A model generated the notes under the pieces. The model saw only the letters and a program-made list of their open reading frames with translations. It made no database searches and was not told the DNA's origin. Both the position numbers and the translations under genes were made by a program. This document shows, in pieces, positions 12,201-25,111 of a DNA stretch of 64,000 nt. The stretch lies in the NCBI RefSeq assembly GCF_018873765.1, contig NC_057924.1:2294001-2358000 (forward strand), in the 5' to 3' direction. The stretch comes from Telopea speciosissima (taxonomy: Eukaryota > Streptophyta > Magnoliopsida > Proteales > Proteaceae). Position 1 is the first letter of the stretch; each line of letters begins with the position of its first letter.

Positions 12201-14961
12201 AGTTCTGTGCTTGAAGATGGACCCTATTTATAAGGAGAGATGATCTTGTCATTGTTCCCATGTGTGAATAAGTCCAATTCTGAGCCACAACACAAAAGGA
12301 GACCTTACTGAAGGCCCAAACCAAGAAACACACAGCACATAAAACCTTTAATAGGAACTTAGAATCTTCTTCCTCTTCTTCACATTCCCTCTTCTTTATT
12401 GGGGAGGGAGTAGTGTTTGTCTCTCCGTTTGTTTCTTGAAGATGGAACCTAGTTATAAGGAGATGGAGCACTCATTTTTGACCCCCTCCCCCCCACCCCA
12501 CCCCCCCCCCCCCCTAAAAAAAAGAAAAAGAAAAAAAAAAAGCAAAAAAAAGCAGTACTTATGCTAAGAAGATTAGATCTGCCCAGCATTTTTTAGTTCT
12601 CATCTTCTTATAGAAAGCACACAAGGAGACACAGAATTATACTGATTTTATTTTTTTTAAACATATTCCCATTAAAAAAAAATGTAGTGAAAAATGTTGA
12701 AGGGTATCATCTTTTAATTTTAATCGGGCTTTACTGCTAAATCCAAGTATCTGATGTTCAGGCTTTGCCACAATTCAGTCTTTGTTGTTGGTCTGGTTTT
12801 TTTCCCTTTAATTTTCTGTTTTTTGTGCTCTCAAGATATGCAAGCTGAATATCCAATTGATCTGTTTCTAAATGACAGGGAATGAAGAGAAAAACATTGA
12901 GATCAAGCTTAAAACATTTGGTTCTGAGGAGAGGAAAGGGCCTATAATCCTGGTTGGCAACGCTTGCTGTAACCGGGACATGAAAGAAAATGTGGTTGGA
13001 ATTTGCTTCATTGGGCAAGATGTAACAGGGCAAAAGATGGTAATGGACAAATACACCCGTATCCAAGGCGATTACATTGCAATTGTGCGAAATCCTTCTG
13101 CACTTATTCCTCCAATATTTATGATAGATGAATGTGGTTGCTGCCTTGAGTGGAATGATGCAATGCAGAAATTTTCTGGTCTGAAGAGGGAGGCAGCCAT
13201 CAATAGGATGCTTCTTGGGGAGGTGTTCACTCTTCATAACTTAGGTTGTCGAGTTAAAGATCAAGACACATTGACCAAGCTCAGGATATTACTGAATGGA
13301 GTAATTGCAGGCCAGGATGCAGATAAATTGCTATTTGGGTTCTTTGACCAGTGTGGTAAGTATGTGGAAGTCTTACTTTCTGCAAACAAGAGGACAGATG
13401 CAGAAGGTAAGATCACTGGGGCTCTCTGCTTTTTGCATGTTGCTAGCCCAGAACTTCAACATGCTTTAAAGGTGCAAAAATTATCGGAACAGGCTGCAAC
13501 GAGTAGCCTCATGGAGCTGGCATATATTCGTCAGGAAATCAAGAACCCACTTCAAGGGATCATTTTTACACGAAATCTGATGGAGGCTTCTGATTTGAGA
13601 GAAGAGCAGAAGCAACTTTTGAGGAGGACTACTCTGTGTCAGGAACAATTAGCCAAGATAGTTGACGACACTGATTTAGAAAGTATTGAACAGTGGTATG
13701 ATTTGTTTAGTTAGTTCATTGATTATTTATTACTTCTAACTTTCTAAGGCTGTCTGTTAGATTTTTCTCTTAAAATCGATCTCACTAGTTTTTATAGAAA
13801 TAATTGTATTTTTTGTCCTCCAGCTCCTCATCATACCAGATCTGCAAATGCATTACTTACTGTGTCAATTAATTCCTAATGAATTATTTTTCTAGATATT
13901 AATCTTTTATGTGTAAAATTATTTGTTACTGAATATGGCTACATGGATTTTCATGGACACATTATATCCAGATAACATATTATGGCATTATGCGATTTCG
14001 ATTCATGTTTTGGTTATACCCCCTTTCGTATTCTCTGAGATTTAAAGCGCATTCTTTGATATGTGATTTAGAAGATATGGTTTACTTGTCCATTAACATC
14101 TTCAAGAACTTACTGAAATTTTCTTTTTCTAAATCCTTGTGGCCCCCAATCACAGTTATCTGGAATTGAATGCTGTCAAATTCAACCTTGGGGAAACTCT
14201 GGAGGTGGTCATAACACAAGCTATGATTTTGAGCAGGGAGAGACAGGTGGAACTCATCCCTGAATCACCAAGAGAAGTGTCCTCCATGTTCTTGTATGGT
14301 GATAACTTGAGACTTCAGCAGGTTCTGTCTGATTTCTTGACAAATGCACTCCTCTTCACACCAGCGTTTGAAGGATCGTCGGTTGTGCTCAGGGTCATCC
14401 CTAGAGAAGAGCGTATAGGGACTGCCATACACATTGTTCATGTTGAATTTCGGTGAGCTATGTTAAAACCTATCAATCAGCCCCCCAAGAGTCATCAGGA
14501 TTCATTTAGATTTACGGGAAAATTTTCCTTTTTTAACATGGTTTTTATCTGGAAGGAAATGGAGCCTTAATAAAAAAGAAGCTCCCACCCAACCTTCTTT
14601 CCCTGCTCACATTCCAATTTTAGTAGTTACCCTACTAGCCTACTTTGTTTGCGTGCATGAACATGTTTAGGTGCATGGGTTCGTATTTTTATTGTGTTAG
14701 ACGGTCTGACCAGATTGATAATTATCTTGTGGTTACAATGGCAGGATAACACACCCAGCACCTGGGATCTCAGAAGCTTTGATTCAGGAGATGTTCCATC
14801 ACAGCCGGGGTTTCTCAAAGGAAGGTCTTGGCCTGTATATCAGCCAGAAACTTGTGAAGATCATGAATGGTACTGTACAGTATCTTAGGGAGGCAGAGAG
14901 GTCATCTTTCATCATTCTCATTGAATTCCCATTGGTTCGCCGCCTTATGGAGTTTAAGTGA
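9241..14961 (+). CDS. PHYC: Phytochrome C (red/far-red photoreceptor), four coding exons
   Basis: Exons 9241-11311, 12879-13695, 14156-14452 and 14745-14961 join at GT-AG sites into 1,133 codons. Exon 2 is 817 bp, matching the size I recall for plant PHY genes. The start [18 protein letters not shown] and the whole N-terminus match PHYC rather than PHYA/B/E. Domains: N-terminal PAS (about 75-190); GAF with chromophore Cys323 in PHGCHAQYM and the DIPQASR motif; PHY domain with an intact WGGAKHDP tongue; two PAS domains (from about 615); histidine-kinase-related region, where [10 protein letters not shown] (about residue 905) lacks the catalytic His, as usual in plant phytochromes. Phytochromes bind phytochromobilin, move from cytosol to nucleus in light and act through PIFs. 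A 30-bp tandem duplication at 10994-11053 adds ten residues between PHY and PAS1. Intron 1 is long (1,567 bp). The frame is otherwise open throughout, so the gene looks functional. Confidence 0.96.
10994..11053 (+). repeat. 30-bp in-frame tandem duplication in PHYC
   Basis: Two 30-bp units (10994-11023 and 11024-11053) differ at a single base and encode the repeated peptide NENDSKTI(F/V)N near residues 585-605, in the linker between the PHY and first PAS domain. This explains part of why the protein is slightly longer than typical PHYC. Confidence 0.9.
11312..12878 (+). other. PHYC intron 1
   Basis: Intron of 1,567 bp bounded by GTGATA and GACAG. It contains a poly-C tract near 12,484-12,514 and a loose direct repeat 'gaagatggaccctatttataaggaga' type near 12,211 and 12,436. 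I see no gene in it. Confidence 0.8.
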
Positions 14962-15838
14962 CCTTCACTTTCCAGGAGAATTGGAATGACAAACTGTTTT
15001 TGCACCACCATATGGCCTGAACTGATGGTGCATCACCATGGGCTTTTGAGAAATTGGGGCCACAGCTCATCACAATGCCAGGGCTGATTGGGCTGACGAC
15101 GACAGAGGGCACCTGGCGGCAGTGTTGTGTGATCTACCTACATTGGTTTTCCTCTTGTTAAGAGATAAATTGCTCAGGACTGAGAGTGAGTTCTGTTAAA
15201 TACTCCCTTGTGGTTTGGCATCCAAAGCAGGCGAAAATTTATGAAGCAAGAAATTGTCGACTCTTTTCTTTAATCTATTGCTATCTGTTCTAAGCCTTAT
15301 AAGAGTTACTGCCTGATGAAGAGTATCCCATGGGATTTAACACATTCACAGAAGCACCACATTATATACATTTAGTTCAACTTCAACCCTAACCTGATTT
15401 GAGCTGTTTTTAAGTAAATATGTTTTGGTTGTTTGTATCAACATGTTCAAGCATTGTGCTGTAGTTTCATCATTTGAACTTTTTAAATTTCGTTCATGCA
15501 AGTTGTCTTAGGTTCTTCCCATGTAATTTCTTTCAATTTCTTCTGAGTTCTGATCCTTTCCGGATTATTTTCTTACTTCTTTCGCTGTTTTTAAGGCCTT
15601 GATGACCATTTTATTAAACACACACAACGGAATTGGACGATCAAGGAGATGGAGGAACTTGAGCTTTATAAGGATGAGGTATGTAATGACAAGTTTCAAG
15701 CTACAGTGGGTCAGCATTCAGCAAGCTTGCATTTCAGGAGTTCTTTATGCAGTCAAAATCACTTTCACCCGAGCTCTCCATTCCATAGGGTCAATATAGA
15801 TTATACAATCACAAAGTGCAAGAATTTCAATGTCTTGG
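14962..15838. other. PHYC 3' UTR and convergent intergenic region
   Basis: The stretch after the PHYC stop should hold its 3' UTR. No gene is visible. Confidence 0.4.
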
Positions 15839-15975
15839 GCTGTGTTTGGTATACACTCAGGTATTAGATTATAGGGGTAGGACGCATTCCGAAGCGAAAA
15901 ATTAAAGAAGTATCAAGTTTCAAAATGCGTTATAGACCCAAAATTTATATTCCAAAACGCGTACGGAACAGTCTC
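15839..15975. mobile_element. MITE, TGTTTGGTATG family, copy 2 (degenerate)
   Basis: The left end reads 'ctgtgtttggtatacactc', matching copies 1 and 3. The interior has 'atgcgttatagacccaaaat', comparable to the 'gacccagaatcc' arm of copy 1. The right end 'cgcgtacggaaca' is eroded. Confidence 0.5.
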
Positions 15976-16323
15976 AATGTTTCTCATTTTTTTTATTAAA
16001 TCAAAATGAAAAAAAATGCTGCATGGTCACGTGATCCTAGGAGCAAGTGAAATTACCGTGTGCCCCTATAAAATGTCAAATCTCATCAATGCTCTTATGT
16101 GCTCTCACATTGGCCCCTGCAATGGTGCAAGGGCTACACAACCAGGCAACAATCTCTTGACCTAAATCATAACAATGGATTTAACAAGTTATAGAATGAG
16201 TACTATAATCTCGTAGCCATACTAGGAGCTGAATAAATCCCAGACATTGATATATCTAGATCATCACAATTTTAAGAGTTTGTCTCTACTTCTTCTCTTA
16301 CAATGTTGTTGTTGTTCTTGCTT

Positions 16324-16640
16324 CTTTTTTTTTAAGGGAAGAAAACATCTCATTAAAGAAGACTAAAAATAAATTCCATTACAAATTATAAAAAATAAAG
16401 CCCCGAATCATACCAGATTGAGCTTTCCGGAATAGTTGAAACACTAAAGAAAAATAAGTCAGTCCTATCCATTAATACATTCCATGTGAAGGCCGAAAAA
16501 CACTTCAAAACGGAGGCAATATCCAACAAAATATGGAATTAACTCAGCCATCGTCCACTCCATAGTATTAGCTATCCAAAGTTTGTAATTCTCTTACAAT
16601 GCATTACATATCAAAAGTCTGTAATTCTTAGCCTACCAAC
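16324..16640 (-). mobile_element. Possible LINE 3' end
   Basis: A poly(T) run at about 16,325-16,334 is followed by 'aagggaagaaaacatctc', text of the kind seen in reversed LINE 3' ends such as those at 37.15 and 37.93 kb. No reverse transcriptase or RNase H residue is readable, so this is weak. Confidence 0.25.
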
Positions 16641-16943
16641 CTTGGTGATTATGGGGATGGGAAGGAAAAAAAAAACTATGAAAACAAAACTATACTCATC
16701 GAGTCTAGGGAGAGAAAATGACTTGTTAATCTTATAAATTAACGATCCGCTACAAAATGAATAGAGAAATGTAACAAGGAGCCAGTTAGGGATCTAAGTG
16801 TTGATTCACTGTCGCTACCAATTCGGGTTGATTCAGATACGCAATTGGCTGGTCATAGGGGTGGAATTGTACCTAAAATACCAAGCTCATATGCAGCCAT
16901 GCCATGCTATGCGTCTCAATTGAGAGGGTGATTCAACCATGCA

Positions 16944-19900
16944 TCAACCAAGACCCATAAACTCCAACCCAGTTGCTGACGGAGTCAATCCATACCGAGA
17001 CAAATACTCGGAATTACAAAATTTACTGAGATGCCTCATTCCACTGTCACAAAGAATTGTTACAATTGTGTGACCAGGCCCCATCGATTGTGCCACTCTG
17101 ACAGCTCCTACACAGTTCATGGCAGAAGAACTCCCAAGAAATAACCCATCATTCCTTAGAAGAAACCTGATAAATTCAGATTATAACATGAGTATCACTC
17201 TAATATGCAGGATGGAGAGATGACTATGAAGTATATACCTGGACATCTCAACAGCCTCCCTATCTGTTCCTCTAAAAGCCCCATCAAGTTCTGCCATCAT
17301 AAAATTCTTGGTTAATCTGTTGATTCCAATTCCTTCAGTTATGGTGTCAAAAGGGTTCTTCAGCCTCTGACCTTCAGCCTCTTCCCTGGTATACATTACC
17401 CCTCTTGTCACCTTATTGTACAGACCAGAACCAGGAGGATCGATCAGAAAGCACTTGACATCTGGATTCTTTTCCTGTTGAACATGTTATGAGGGACTAA
17501 TGTGGCATTTCCAATAATATAATCAGAATGAAGCATGGACTAGAAAGAACAATGAAGATTAACCTGAAGAAACCTGGAAACACCAGCAATAGTGCCACCT
17601 GTACCTGCAGCTGCCACAAAAGCATGCAACTTGCCACCAGTTTGTTCCCAAATCTCAGGCCCAGTGCCTTCATAGTGAGCTCGAAAATTTGCAAGGTTTT
17701 CAAACTGGTCGGCAAAAAAGCCTCCTTTACAATCATCTAATATAACAGAAATGGATTCCCCTTCCTTGTATGTGTGATCATCGATTAGCTTTAAATCTAT
17801 GTCATCCATTTTTTCAGACGTTCTTTGCGTCAATGCTATTTCCTTTGCTTCCAATGCTCTTCTCCTTGCAACATTGACATAATGGTCCTTATGCGAAATT
17901 GAAACTGGTCGTACTCTTTCAACAGTGGCTCCAAGAGCTTCAAGAATTTGAGACTAGAGAAAGTTTTAGAGATAAGAAACAAAACACCATCATGTGGCAG
18001 GAACTAAGAAGAAGTCAGACATATAATTGAATAGTTGATCAACCTTAATATTCTATGAAGCCAGTTGTATAATAAGATGGTTACTAACCTACTTTTTGTA
18101 CAGCCTTCATATTGAACGCATGTTATTTCATGGAGACCTTTGATTGCCTGACAAGGTTATATTACTCATTAAAAGAAACCATAATGTAATAATGTGTCAG
18201 TTGTAAGGGTCTTATTCAGGTCCAATTAGGGAAGGAGACTTCACTAATGCTGAATCACTTAAAGAGGGGTTGGAGATCGCCTGTGCAAGGAATGATCAGG
18301 TCATTGGGGAGGAGATTAGACCAACATTGTTGTTCACATGAGGTGTAATGGCTAGGAGCCATGGAGATTCTTACATCAGAATATACACTCTAGCTCTCAT
18401 AACCATGCCTAAATGCTCACTCACTTGGATGCCGAGATTGATGAATCAAGAAGCTAATGGTTTGGCTAATTGTAGAGTGCAACGTTACCACCTTACCAGT
18501 AGCTATTGGTCTCGTACATTCTTGAGGGTCTTGTTGCTCTCTCTCCCCCTCTTTTAAGGGTTTAATCTGTATTTTTTCTTTCTATCAAAACATAAATTGT
18601 TGCTTGACAGAAAAAAAATCGTCACTTTGGAAACCAAAAAAGAAAATAGAAAAATACAAATGTTGAAGGCATTTGGAAAGAGAGGATATAATCATAGAAG
18701 TGAGAAGTCACTGCAAGAATGGTTTCAAAAAGGAATGCAAGTATGGTTTGTCAAATAAATAAAAGAAATACGGCCAAGGGAAGGGAAAATATTTCTACCA
18801 TGCCTTTGCCTGGAAGCCTTTTCTGCCACACCCTATTTTCTGGCCACATTGACTGATGATTTGGGAATCTGACTGTTGGATAGATGGGAGGATAGACCAA
18901 CTGCCAAATTTGGTGGCGATCTCAACCGTATAGTCCTCCTTGTATAGGCTTTTTGCCTTGGGTTTCAACAGTCCTATTTTATAGTATGGTTCAATGGGAT
19001 TTCATGGGAGGTTTCAGCTTTCATGGTTTTCATTTCTCAGGTTTCAAAATTTATGGTTTAAGATTCAAGTTTTTAGTTTAATCCAAAATATCGTGGTTTA
19101 AGGTTTCAGATTTCAGGTTTAATTGGTTCAAATTCAAGGTTCATGGTTTCAAGTTGCAAGTTGCAGGTAACTTCAAGCATTTCTCAGAAACCTCACTCTC
19201 TCAAAGTTTTTTGGCCATTTTCCTCCCAGCATGGTCAAAGGGGTCTGGCCATCAAAGTAACGGCATGGTGTAACCCACTTCCCCTAACAGTTGGTTAACA
19301 AGTGTAAGTTTCAACATGTAGGTGTAGCAAAGGCCAGGTCGTGGAGATGAAAGTCCATGCTTCGTTATCATCCTAAACTATTGATGCAGTTGCTCTAGTT
19401 TATTATTTTATGTCTTTTAATTTCTTATGTTGCTTGGATAAGATACGTAGGAATGGGTAAGCTAGTTATTGGTTTGAACTTTCTTTCAGTTTCAGAATTG
19501 GATTAGAAGTCAGAGTTCTATATTCCAATTAGGATTCTTTGCTTTTCCCTTTATATAACTGCATGTAACCAACGTTGAACACAGAGATTAAATACAGAAT
19601 ATTGTTTGGTTGCTCAATTGTGAGTGTGTGATTCCCCTCCCCTGCAAGGTTTCTTCTCAGTTTTCTTCCACTTCCTAAACGGCCTCCAACTATTGTTCAA
19701 GTCAACTCATGTGCCACCAGATTTCATTTTGAAAGAAAAGGGGAAAAGAATTTTCAATTAATAAAACAGCCTTGACATACATAACCAGTTGGTCCGATCA
19801 TAGTCAACTGACAAATCACTAGGCTTTGTGAGGATTAAGCCTGCAAAGTTGAACCTTGAACGCTCACAACCTACTAATAGGAAGAAAATTGTGCAGACTT

Positions 19901-22900
19901 TTAATTGAATTACATCACTATCAAATCAAAATGGACTTCATTTTGTGCCCGTGAAAATACATTAAGATGTCAATGGAATCAGAGGTACCTTTTCAATTGC
20001 AACATCATCTGGGATCACCACATGACATTTACAACCATAAGCAGGAGCCACTGTGGCAAGGCTTATAGCAGTGCTTCCAGCACTTCCCTCAGTCACTACT
20101 CCACCACGAACCAGCTCACCAGAATCTAAAGCCTGCACAGAGCATGAAATATTAGAAAGTCACGCAAAAACAAAATTTTATGGAGAAAAAAGTCGTCACA
20201 ACCATGAACCAACTGGGAAAAGAAAAAAAAGTAAAGAACGAGATGTAAAACAGGTAGACGATAATTAACAATCTAACAAGTCAAATAATGATGAAATCAA
20301 ATTCTCTCTTCTTCTGTGTTTGAGTGGGTGTGTTTGTGTCCATTGCCTGTTTGTCTCGGTTGATAACCACATAATTTTATTCAAAAACACAAATGCCTCC
20401 TACACCATACAGGCCCAAAGAGAGCAATTATAAGCAGCAAGAGCCACAAGAAAGAAAGAGGAGTGCTAGAAAATGCTCCATATTGAAGTGTCCATAGTGC
20501 ATGCCAAGAATCTTGCCATACAGTGGCCTCTCCATCCATACATTGGAAGTGTCCCATTTTAACAGTCGGATCCAATTGTGCACGCAGGGAGGCATTTCCT
20601 AGGGCTTCATCTGGATGTAAGTGGAGTGAAGGGAAGGGAAATAAAATTTGAAAAAAGAGGAAACTTTTGTATTCATTACCGACAATGATTGTGTAACTAG
20701 TTCAAAAACTTTCTAAATCTACTAATTAAATTCTACTTCACTTTCAACCAAATTCCATGAATTTGAATAAGAAAAAACGTAAATAAAGAATCCACTTGAA
20801 AATTTCAGTTATCATATTCAGAAAGATTTGAAGTTATGTAATCATGATTATAAAAGTTTTCTACTTTCTTTTTTGAATTAATTTCACTTCCCTTCATTTC
20901 TCTCCACTTGGAACGGGATAGCCTAGAAGAAAAGATCTCCATTCCCTTTGAATGGATAAACCTCACGCTTCATTAAGCCCACAAAAGTACCTCCTCCTTC
21001 ACCCTCCCTGTGACTTGGAAAGCTGGTTTGATGTGACCTTCATAGGGAAGGGAAGGGAGTTCAAAGCAATCCCCTCCCATCCTGAAATCCAATCTCTACC
21101 CAAATTTATTCAATAGATGAAAGGTAATGATAAACATATACCTTACATGCAACAATGACCTGCCATATTCAGCCAAAGCCCCCAATGACAAGATTAACCT
21201 TGCACATTACTACAACACATTTTTATCTGACTATTCCAACAACTTCCAGACCATACTTATCTCCCTTCAAATTTCCACCCACACTCATAAGCAAAAGGGC
21301 AATGAAGAAGGATATGAGGTATGGGTACAACAGCCTTTAGGCAAGAAATGTCTTCAGGCAGCAATGGTCCTTTATGATAGGATAGTCGACGGCCAAAATT
21401 CTGTTGAGAGTCGCAGGCCAAAATTCTGAACCTCAGTTAGAAAATGGCCATCTCAAACTTTACTATAAGAATAGTTGGAACGAGCCAAATTGACAAGTGC
21501 TTCAATTTGCAAATTCACTAAGAAGGAACCTAAATTTTCTCACTTCCACACAGCAGAGGCTAATTTGCCAACTTCTAGCTGTCAATTTTAGGACCAATAA
21601 TTTGCCACAAGTGCTTCTTCATTGTTGGCCACAGCTAGAAGGAACACCTCCCTGAGATTACTGCCCAACACACTCAAATCTATTTTTGATACCTGTGTCA
21701 CATGTTACACATCCCTAGACTCACCTATAAAAGAGCAAAGGAATCTACAGGGACAGGGACCACATGAAGCTTTCATTATTTACATAGATGAATTCTCACC
21801 ATTACTCCAATCGACGGAGGCTCCTTCGTTGCCGAATTTTCTTGGAATTCTATTGATGAGTGGACTCTACAAATTCTCCAGGTTCTATATTTTTTTAAAT
21901 CTTCTTCAAGCCTGAGTTTTCAGAGGTACTTTCTCAGTCCAGTTTTGATCATGTTCCACCTTTTTGCTTATATGTGGAGGTATGCTGTCAGGTCTGACCT
22001 TTTCAAAGTTTTGGAATCAGTAGAACCATTCAAGGCTTGTGGAACTGGTTGCAGGTCAGTAAATGAATGTCCTCTATCCTGAAAGTACTTTCAAAGCCTA
22101 GCATTTAACATCAATGATAAATTTAATTTTCCCCTATATGGGGAAAAAAAAAAAACTAAGAGAGGGTTTTAACAGAAAAGTTATATATGAAGCTCTAAAT
22201 AGGACTTAGGTTACATATCAAGGAGTACTAGAGTTTTAGAAGAAGAGAAGATATTGGTGAAAGGACTAGGAGGTGGAACTAGGGGTTTCTAGGGGGTATG
22301 GGTAATATTAGGGATTACTGCTATGAGTATAAATTAATTGGTTAGAATGGAGTTGGAGGAGTGTACTCGAGTATCAATTGAGAGAACTGATACATGGGTA
22401 AGTCAGCAACTACACTCAACCTATTTTTGCTACTCAGAAGTTACCTGAATGAATTCATTTCTAACTCTTTCCTTCTAGTTTAGCGACCCATCCATCTCAC
22501 TCTTCGACACAGATATGATATTAGAATCAACACCAATGGACCTCCATTGATGAACAGAGTTTAAATTAAAAATAAATAGTAAACAGGGTAATTCACCTCT
22601 TCAATGATTTTAACTCCAACTCTATCCTTCACGCTTCCCCCAGGATTCAAGAATTCAGCTTTTCCGAGAATCTGAAACATACACAAAACTGCGTAAGTCA
22701 ACAAGTTTTTTTTCGTTGGTTCGGAATGCAACAAACCCCAACACCAGAACTACAGAACAAAAGATTTCGGCAGTTGGGGGAAAACAGAAGAAAAACTCAG
22801 AGAACGAAAGTCAAAGCAAAAGTAATATCTGAAAGTTAAAAGGAGCTTACTTCACAACCAGTTGCTTCGGAAAGGCTGTTGATTCGGATCAAAGGGGTGT

Positions 22901-23063
22901 TCCCAATGGTGCCGATTAGCCCATCCCTTATGTTCGACAAATGGTGGCTATGGGTTCTACGAGACGAGAGTCTCGACCGATAACTGCTCAGAAAATAAGA
23001 GAGTACGGTCATAGAAAGCGCAGCAACTAAAACACCTGCGGCTGTGTTTCCAACATGCGCCAT
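16944..23063 (-). CDS. Membrane-anchored cysteine-synthase-like PLP enzyme, six exons
   Basis: Exons on the minus strand: 23063-22851, 22671-22597, 20132-19989, 17953-17564, 17474-17239 and 17166-16944, all GT-AG with consistent phases, giving 426 residues. It is a fold-type II PLP enzyme of the cysteine synthase/CBS family, matching the plant 'cysteine synthase 2' group (probably At1g55880-like, from memory). An N-terminal hydrophobic segment (about residues 8-26) and a basic stretch suggest a membrane anchor or targeting signal. GTIGNTPLIRI opens the catalytic domain; GGSVKDR carries the Schiff-base Lys86; GTGGT at 261-265 is the PLP-phosphate loop; GSSSAMN follows near the C-terminus. The substrate loop reads TEGSAGST (110-117) where O-acetylserine sulfhydrylases have TSGNTG, so the substrate may not be O-acetylserine. 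An in-frame ATG at 23111 would add 16 residues. Introns 2 and 3 exceed 2 kb and carry retroelement debris. Confidence 0.9.
18220..18600 (+). mobile_element. LINE 3'-end fragment in cysteine synthase intron 3
   Basis: Translation around 18,420-18,500 gives WMPRLMNQEANGLANCRVQR, the shape of the last motif of plant LINE RNase H domains (in that family, 'VPREHNxEADxLA'). It is followed by the usual short TC-rich 3' region ending in 'tttctttctatcaaaa'. It lies antisense to the host gene. Confidence 0.55.
19380..19680. mobile_element. Possible solo LTR, fossil, in intron 3
   Basis: The segment has an LTR-like arrangement: a TATA region ('ctttatataactgcatgt'), followed by 'gagattaaatacagaat' and a 'tctcag'-type end. 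Family cannot be assigned and no partner LTR or internal domain is visible. Old and incomplete. Confidence 0.25.
20133..22596 (-). other. Cysteine synthase intron 2 with old LTR-like remnant
   Basis: This 2.46-kb intron has no supportable gene. Near 22,500-22,540 the text 'gatattagaatcaacacc' resembles the primer-binding region (TGGTATCAGAGC-like) that follows Copia LTRs, and the preceding 300 bp could be an eroded LTR. A short hydrophobic minus frame near 20,381-20,575 is not recognised. Confidence 0.35.
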
Positions 23064-24164
23064 CGTCGCCGGAGCTTGGGGCTTCTGCAAGGACAGATAG
23101 GGCTGTTTCACGATTCTTATCGGTAGTAGCAGAACCGCAGAAGAAACGAACCGTCCGAAAATCCGACTCGGGGTTAAGGATCGGATCGCATCGGATTCGG
23201 CTGATGATACAGTCCGAATCTACCGAGCCCAATCCATGGTTTGAGGTATCAGATCGGATCGGATCGGTTCGGTATCGGCCAAGACCGATCCGATCCAGCT
23301 GTACGGATAGGGGTAAAAATATAAAAAAACAGTTTTTTTTATTATAAGAAAACAGGGACAAAAATGTCATATTTGTCCGAGTTTGGGTGATCCCAATTTG
23401 TATCGGCCAATCCGATCCAACCGATACCGAGATCATGAACCATGGCCCAATCCCAATCCGACTCCGGCCGATCCTATATGCAAAACCCTAATACCTGAAA
23501 TACGTAGAGATTGACCCAAACTGGTCCAGGCCGAATTTCCTAATTTCAATCTTGGCCGGACCAATCAAGGCCGATTTTGATCCAGATCGATATGGCTTGG
23601 GCTAATCTTTTTGTACATGATATCGGTATCGAAAACATGGTCATTAAATTCGGAATCAAGATCAAGATAGGGTCCAACTGATTACGATATGATTGGAATC
23701 GGGTTGGATCAGTTAGTAATCTGCATAGACTTTGAAAATTCAAGATTATGTGAGAGTATAGAGTAGTTGTCCTACTGCTATAGATGTGCATGGTTATACA
23801 TGGAATACATATAATACATTAAAGAGTATTTGATTGGATTAGAATCTGAAATTTGATATGTGGTTAATTTAGACCATAATGTCTCTATCCAATGGCTAGA
23901 ATGGCTATAACAGTTGTACATGTGGCAGGTCAGTAATCAAGAATGCTAACATAGGCGTTTAGGAAGTTTTTTTCTCTTAAATTTTAGAATAAAAATAGGG
24001 TAAGGGGTTCATGCATTGTTCTTTAAATAGGGTAGGTGGGGCGTGGGGGTTGGGGTTGGTCATCTTGTGTGCGACCTTGCATAAAACTTTTTGACCATAA
24101 AAATAGAAACTCTTTAGGTCTATAGATTTATTTAAAAATTAAATATTAGATATTAATAAAATTT
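23064..24164. other. Upstream region of the cysteine synthase gene with CCGATC-rich repeat
   Basis: No gene seen. From about 23,150 to 23,720 the sequence is dominated by degenerate copies of 'ggatcggatcggtatcggcc' and its reverse complement, the clearest copy of a dispersed repeat also found at about 5.4, 31.4, 33.8, 36.2, 38.7, 39.0 and 45.1 kb. Confidence 0.5.
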
Positions 24165-24206
24165 ATAAAGAAATTTAAATTTTTTTTTGGTACAAATAAA
24201 GAAATT
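24165..24206 (-). mobile_element. 20-bp poly(T) micro-insertion with 11-bp target duplication
   Basis: ATAAAGAAATT occurs at 24165-24175 and 24196-24206. The 20 bp between are 'taaat', eight T and 'ggtacaa'. On the minus strand this reads TTGTACC plus poly(A), close to the tails of the LINEs at 37.15 and 37.93 kb (TTTACC plus poly(A)). Confidence 0.5.
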
Positions 24207-24627
24207 AATAAATGCACGTGAATGAATGAAAAAGAAAGTCTAAGAGGAGAATAAATGAAGAGGAATCATGGCTTGCTTATACTAGAGAAAAGAGGTATGC
24301 CATCCTAGAGAATTTTTTCCTTCTAGAAATTCAAATAAATATAATTTCACCAATTGGTTTCACATTTTGTTGTTACTATACTAGCCAATTTATTAATTAT
24401 TTATTCTTGAGTGCTTCCTACTATATAAATTAAGTAGTCAACATTAAATAAATGAAACAACTAACCATATTGAATTCTAAGTTCTTTTTTATATTTTTGC
24501 CTATGTTATATTTAAATTTATATAAACGGCAAAATGATGTAGTGTCGTCGTCACCTATATAGATGTGCAGTGCAGTTCTATCATCCAAATTTTTACCATG
24601 ATGATAAAACAATTTTTTTGGGGGCTG

Positions 24628-24762
24628 ATGTTCTCTATGCCGCAGCATAGCCTGCGCCTAGACAGATGGGTCTGCCATTTAGGGGGGTAAAGTGGTTATT
24701 TTGCCCACCCCCAAAAAAAGGGCGCAGCCTGCGCCCTGGCACAGAGAACATTTGGCCTTCTT
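24628..24762. mobile_element. Hairpin MITE with ATGTTCTCT ends
   Basis: Left end 'atgttctctatgcc' pairs with right end 'ggcacagagaacat' (13 of 14). The arms continue with 'gcctgcgcc' and 'ggcgcagcctgcgcc'. The centre is 'ggggggtaaagtggttattt' followed by 'tgcccacccc', a version of the shared core. No coding content. Target duplication not resolved. Confidence 0.6.
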
Positions 24763-25111
24763 TTTTTATGCAATGGCCCCTCAAAAGGACTTCCAAGGAC
24801 CTAGATGAGGGTAACCACTTGCCCATTTAGAAATATAATGGGTAACATAGTTCTCAAATCTGTTCACATGGCAAAAAGATCAAGAAACAAAACAAGTCTA
24901 AAGAAGGATAATATCCTCAATGATGGTGGAGAACTCAGATGTGGGATGAAAAGTAGGCATCATTTGGGCAGTGGCTCAAAACCTACAGTTTGAGGGGAAA
25001 AAACATGGCGAAAGCCAACCTGGAGAGCCACTTCCAAATCCATCCTAAGAGCAAGAATCTCCCCAACAACAACTGAGGAAGGAAATAAATGATGTATAGC
25101 AATAAAAAAAC

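Noticed and set aside
20381-20575. Hydrophobic 64-codon minus frame in cysteine synthase intron 2
   Set aside because: No family match that I recognise, no promoter or splice context; kept only as a note in the intron entry.
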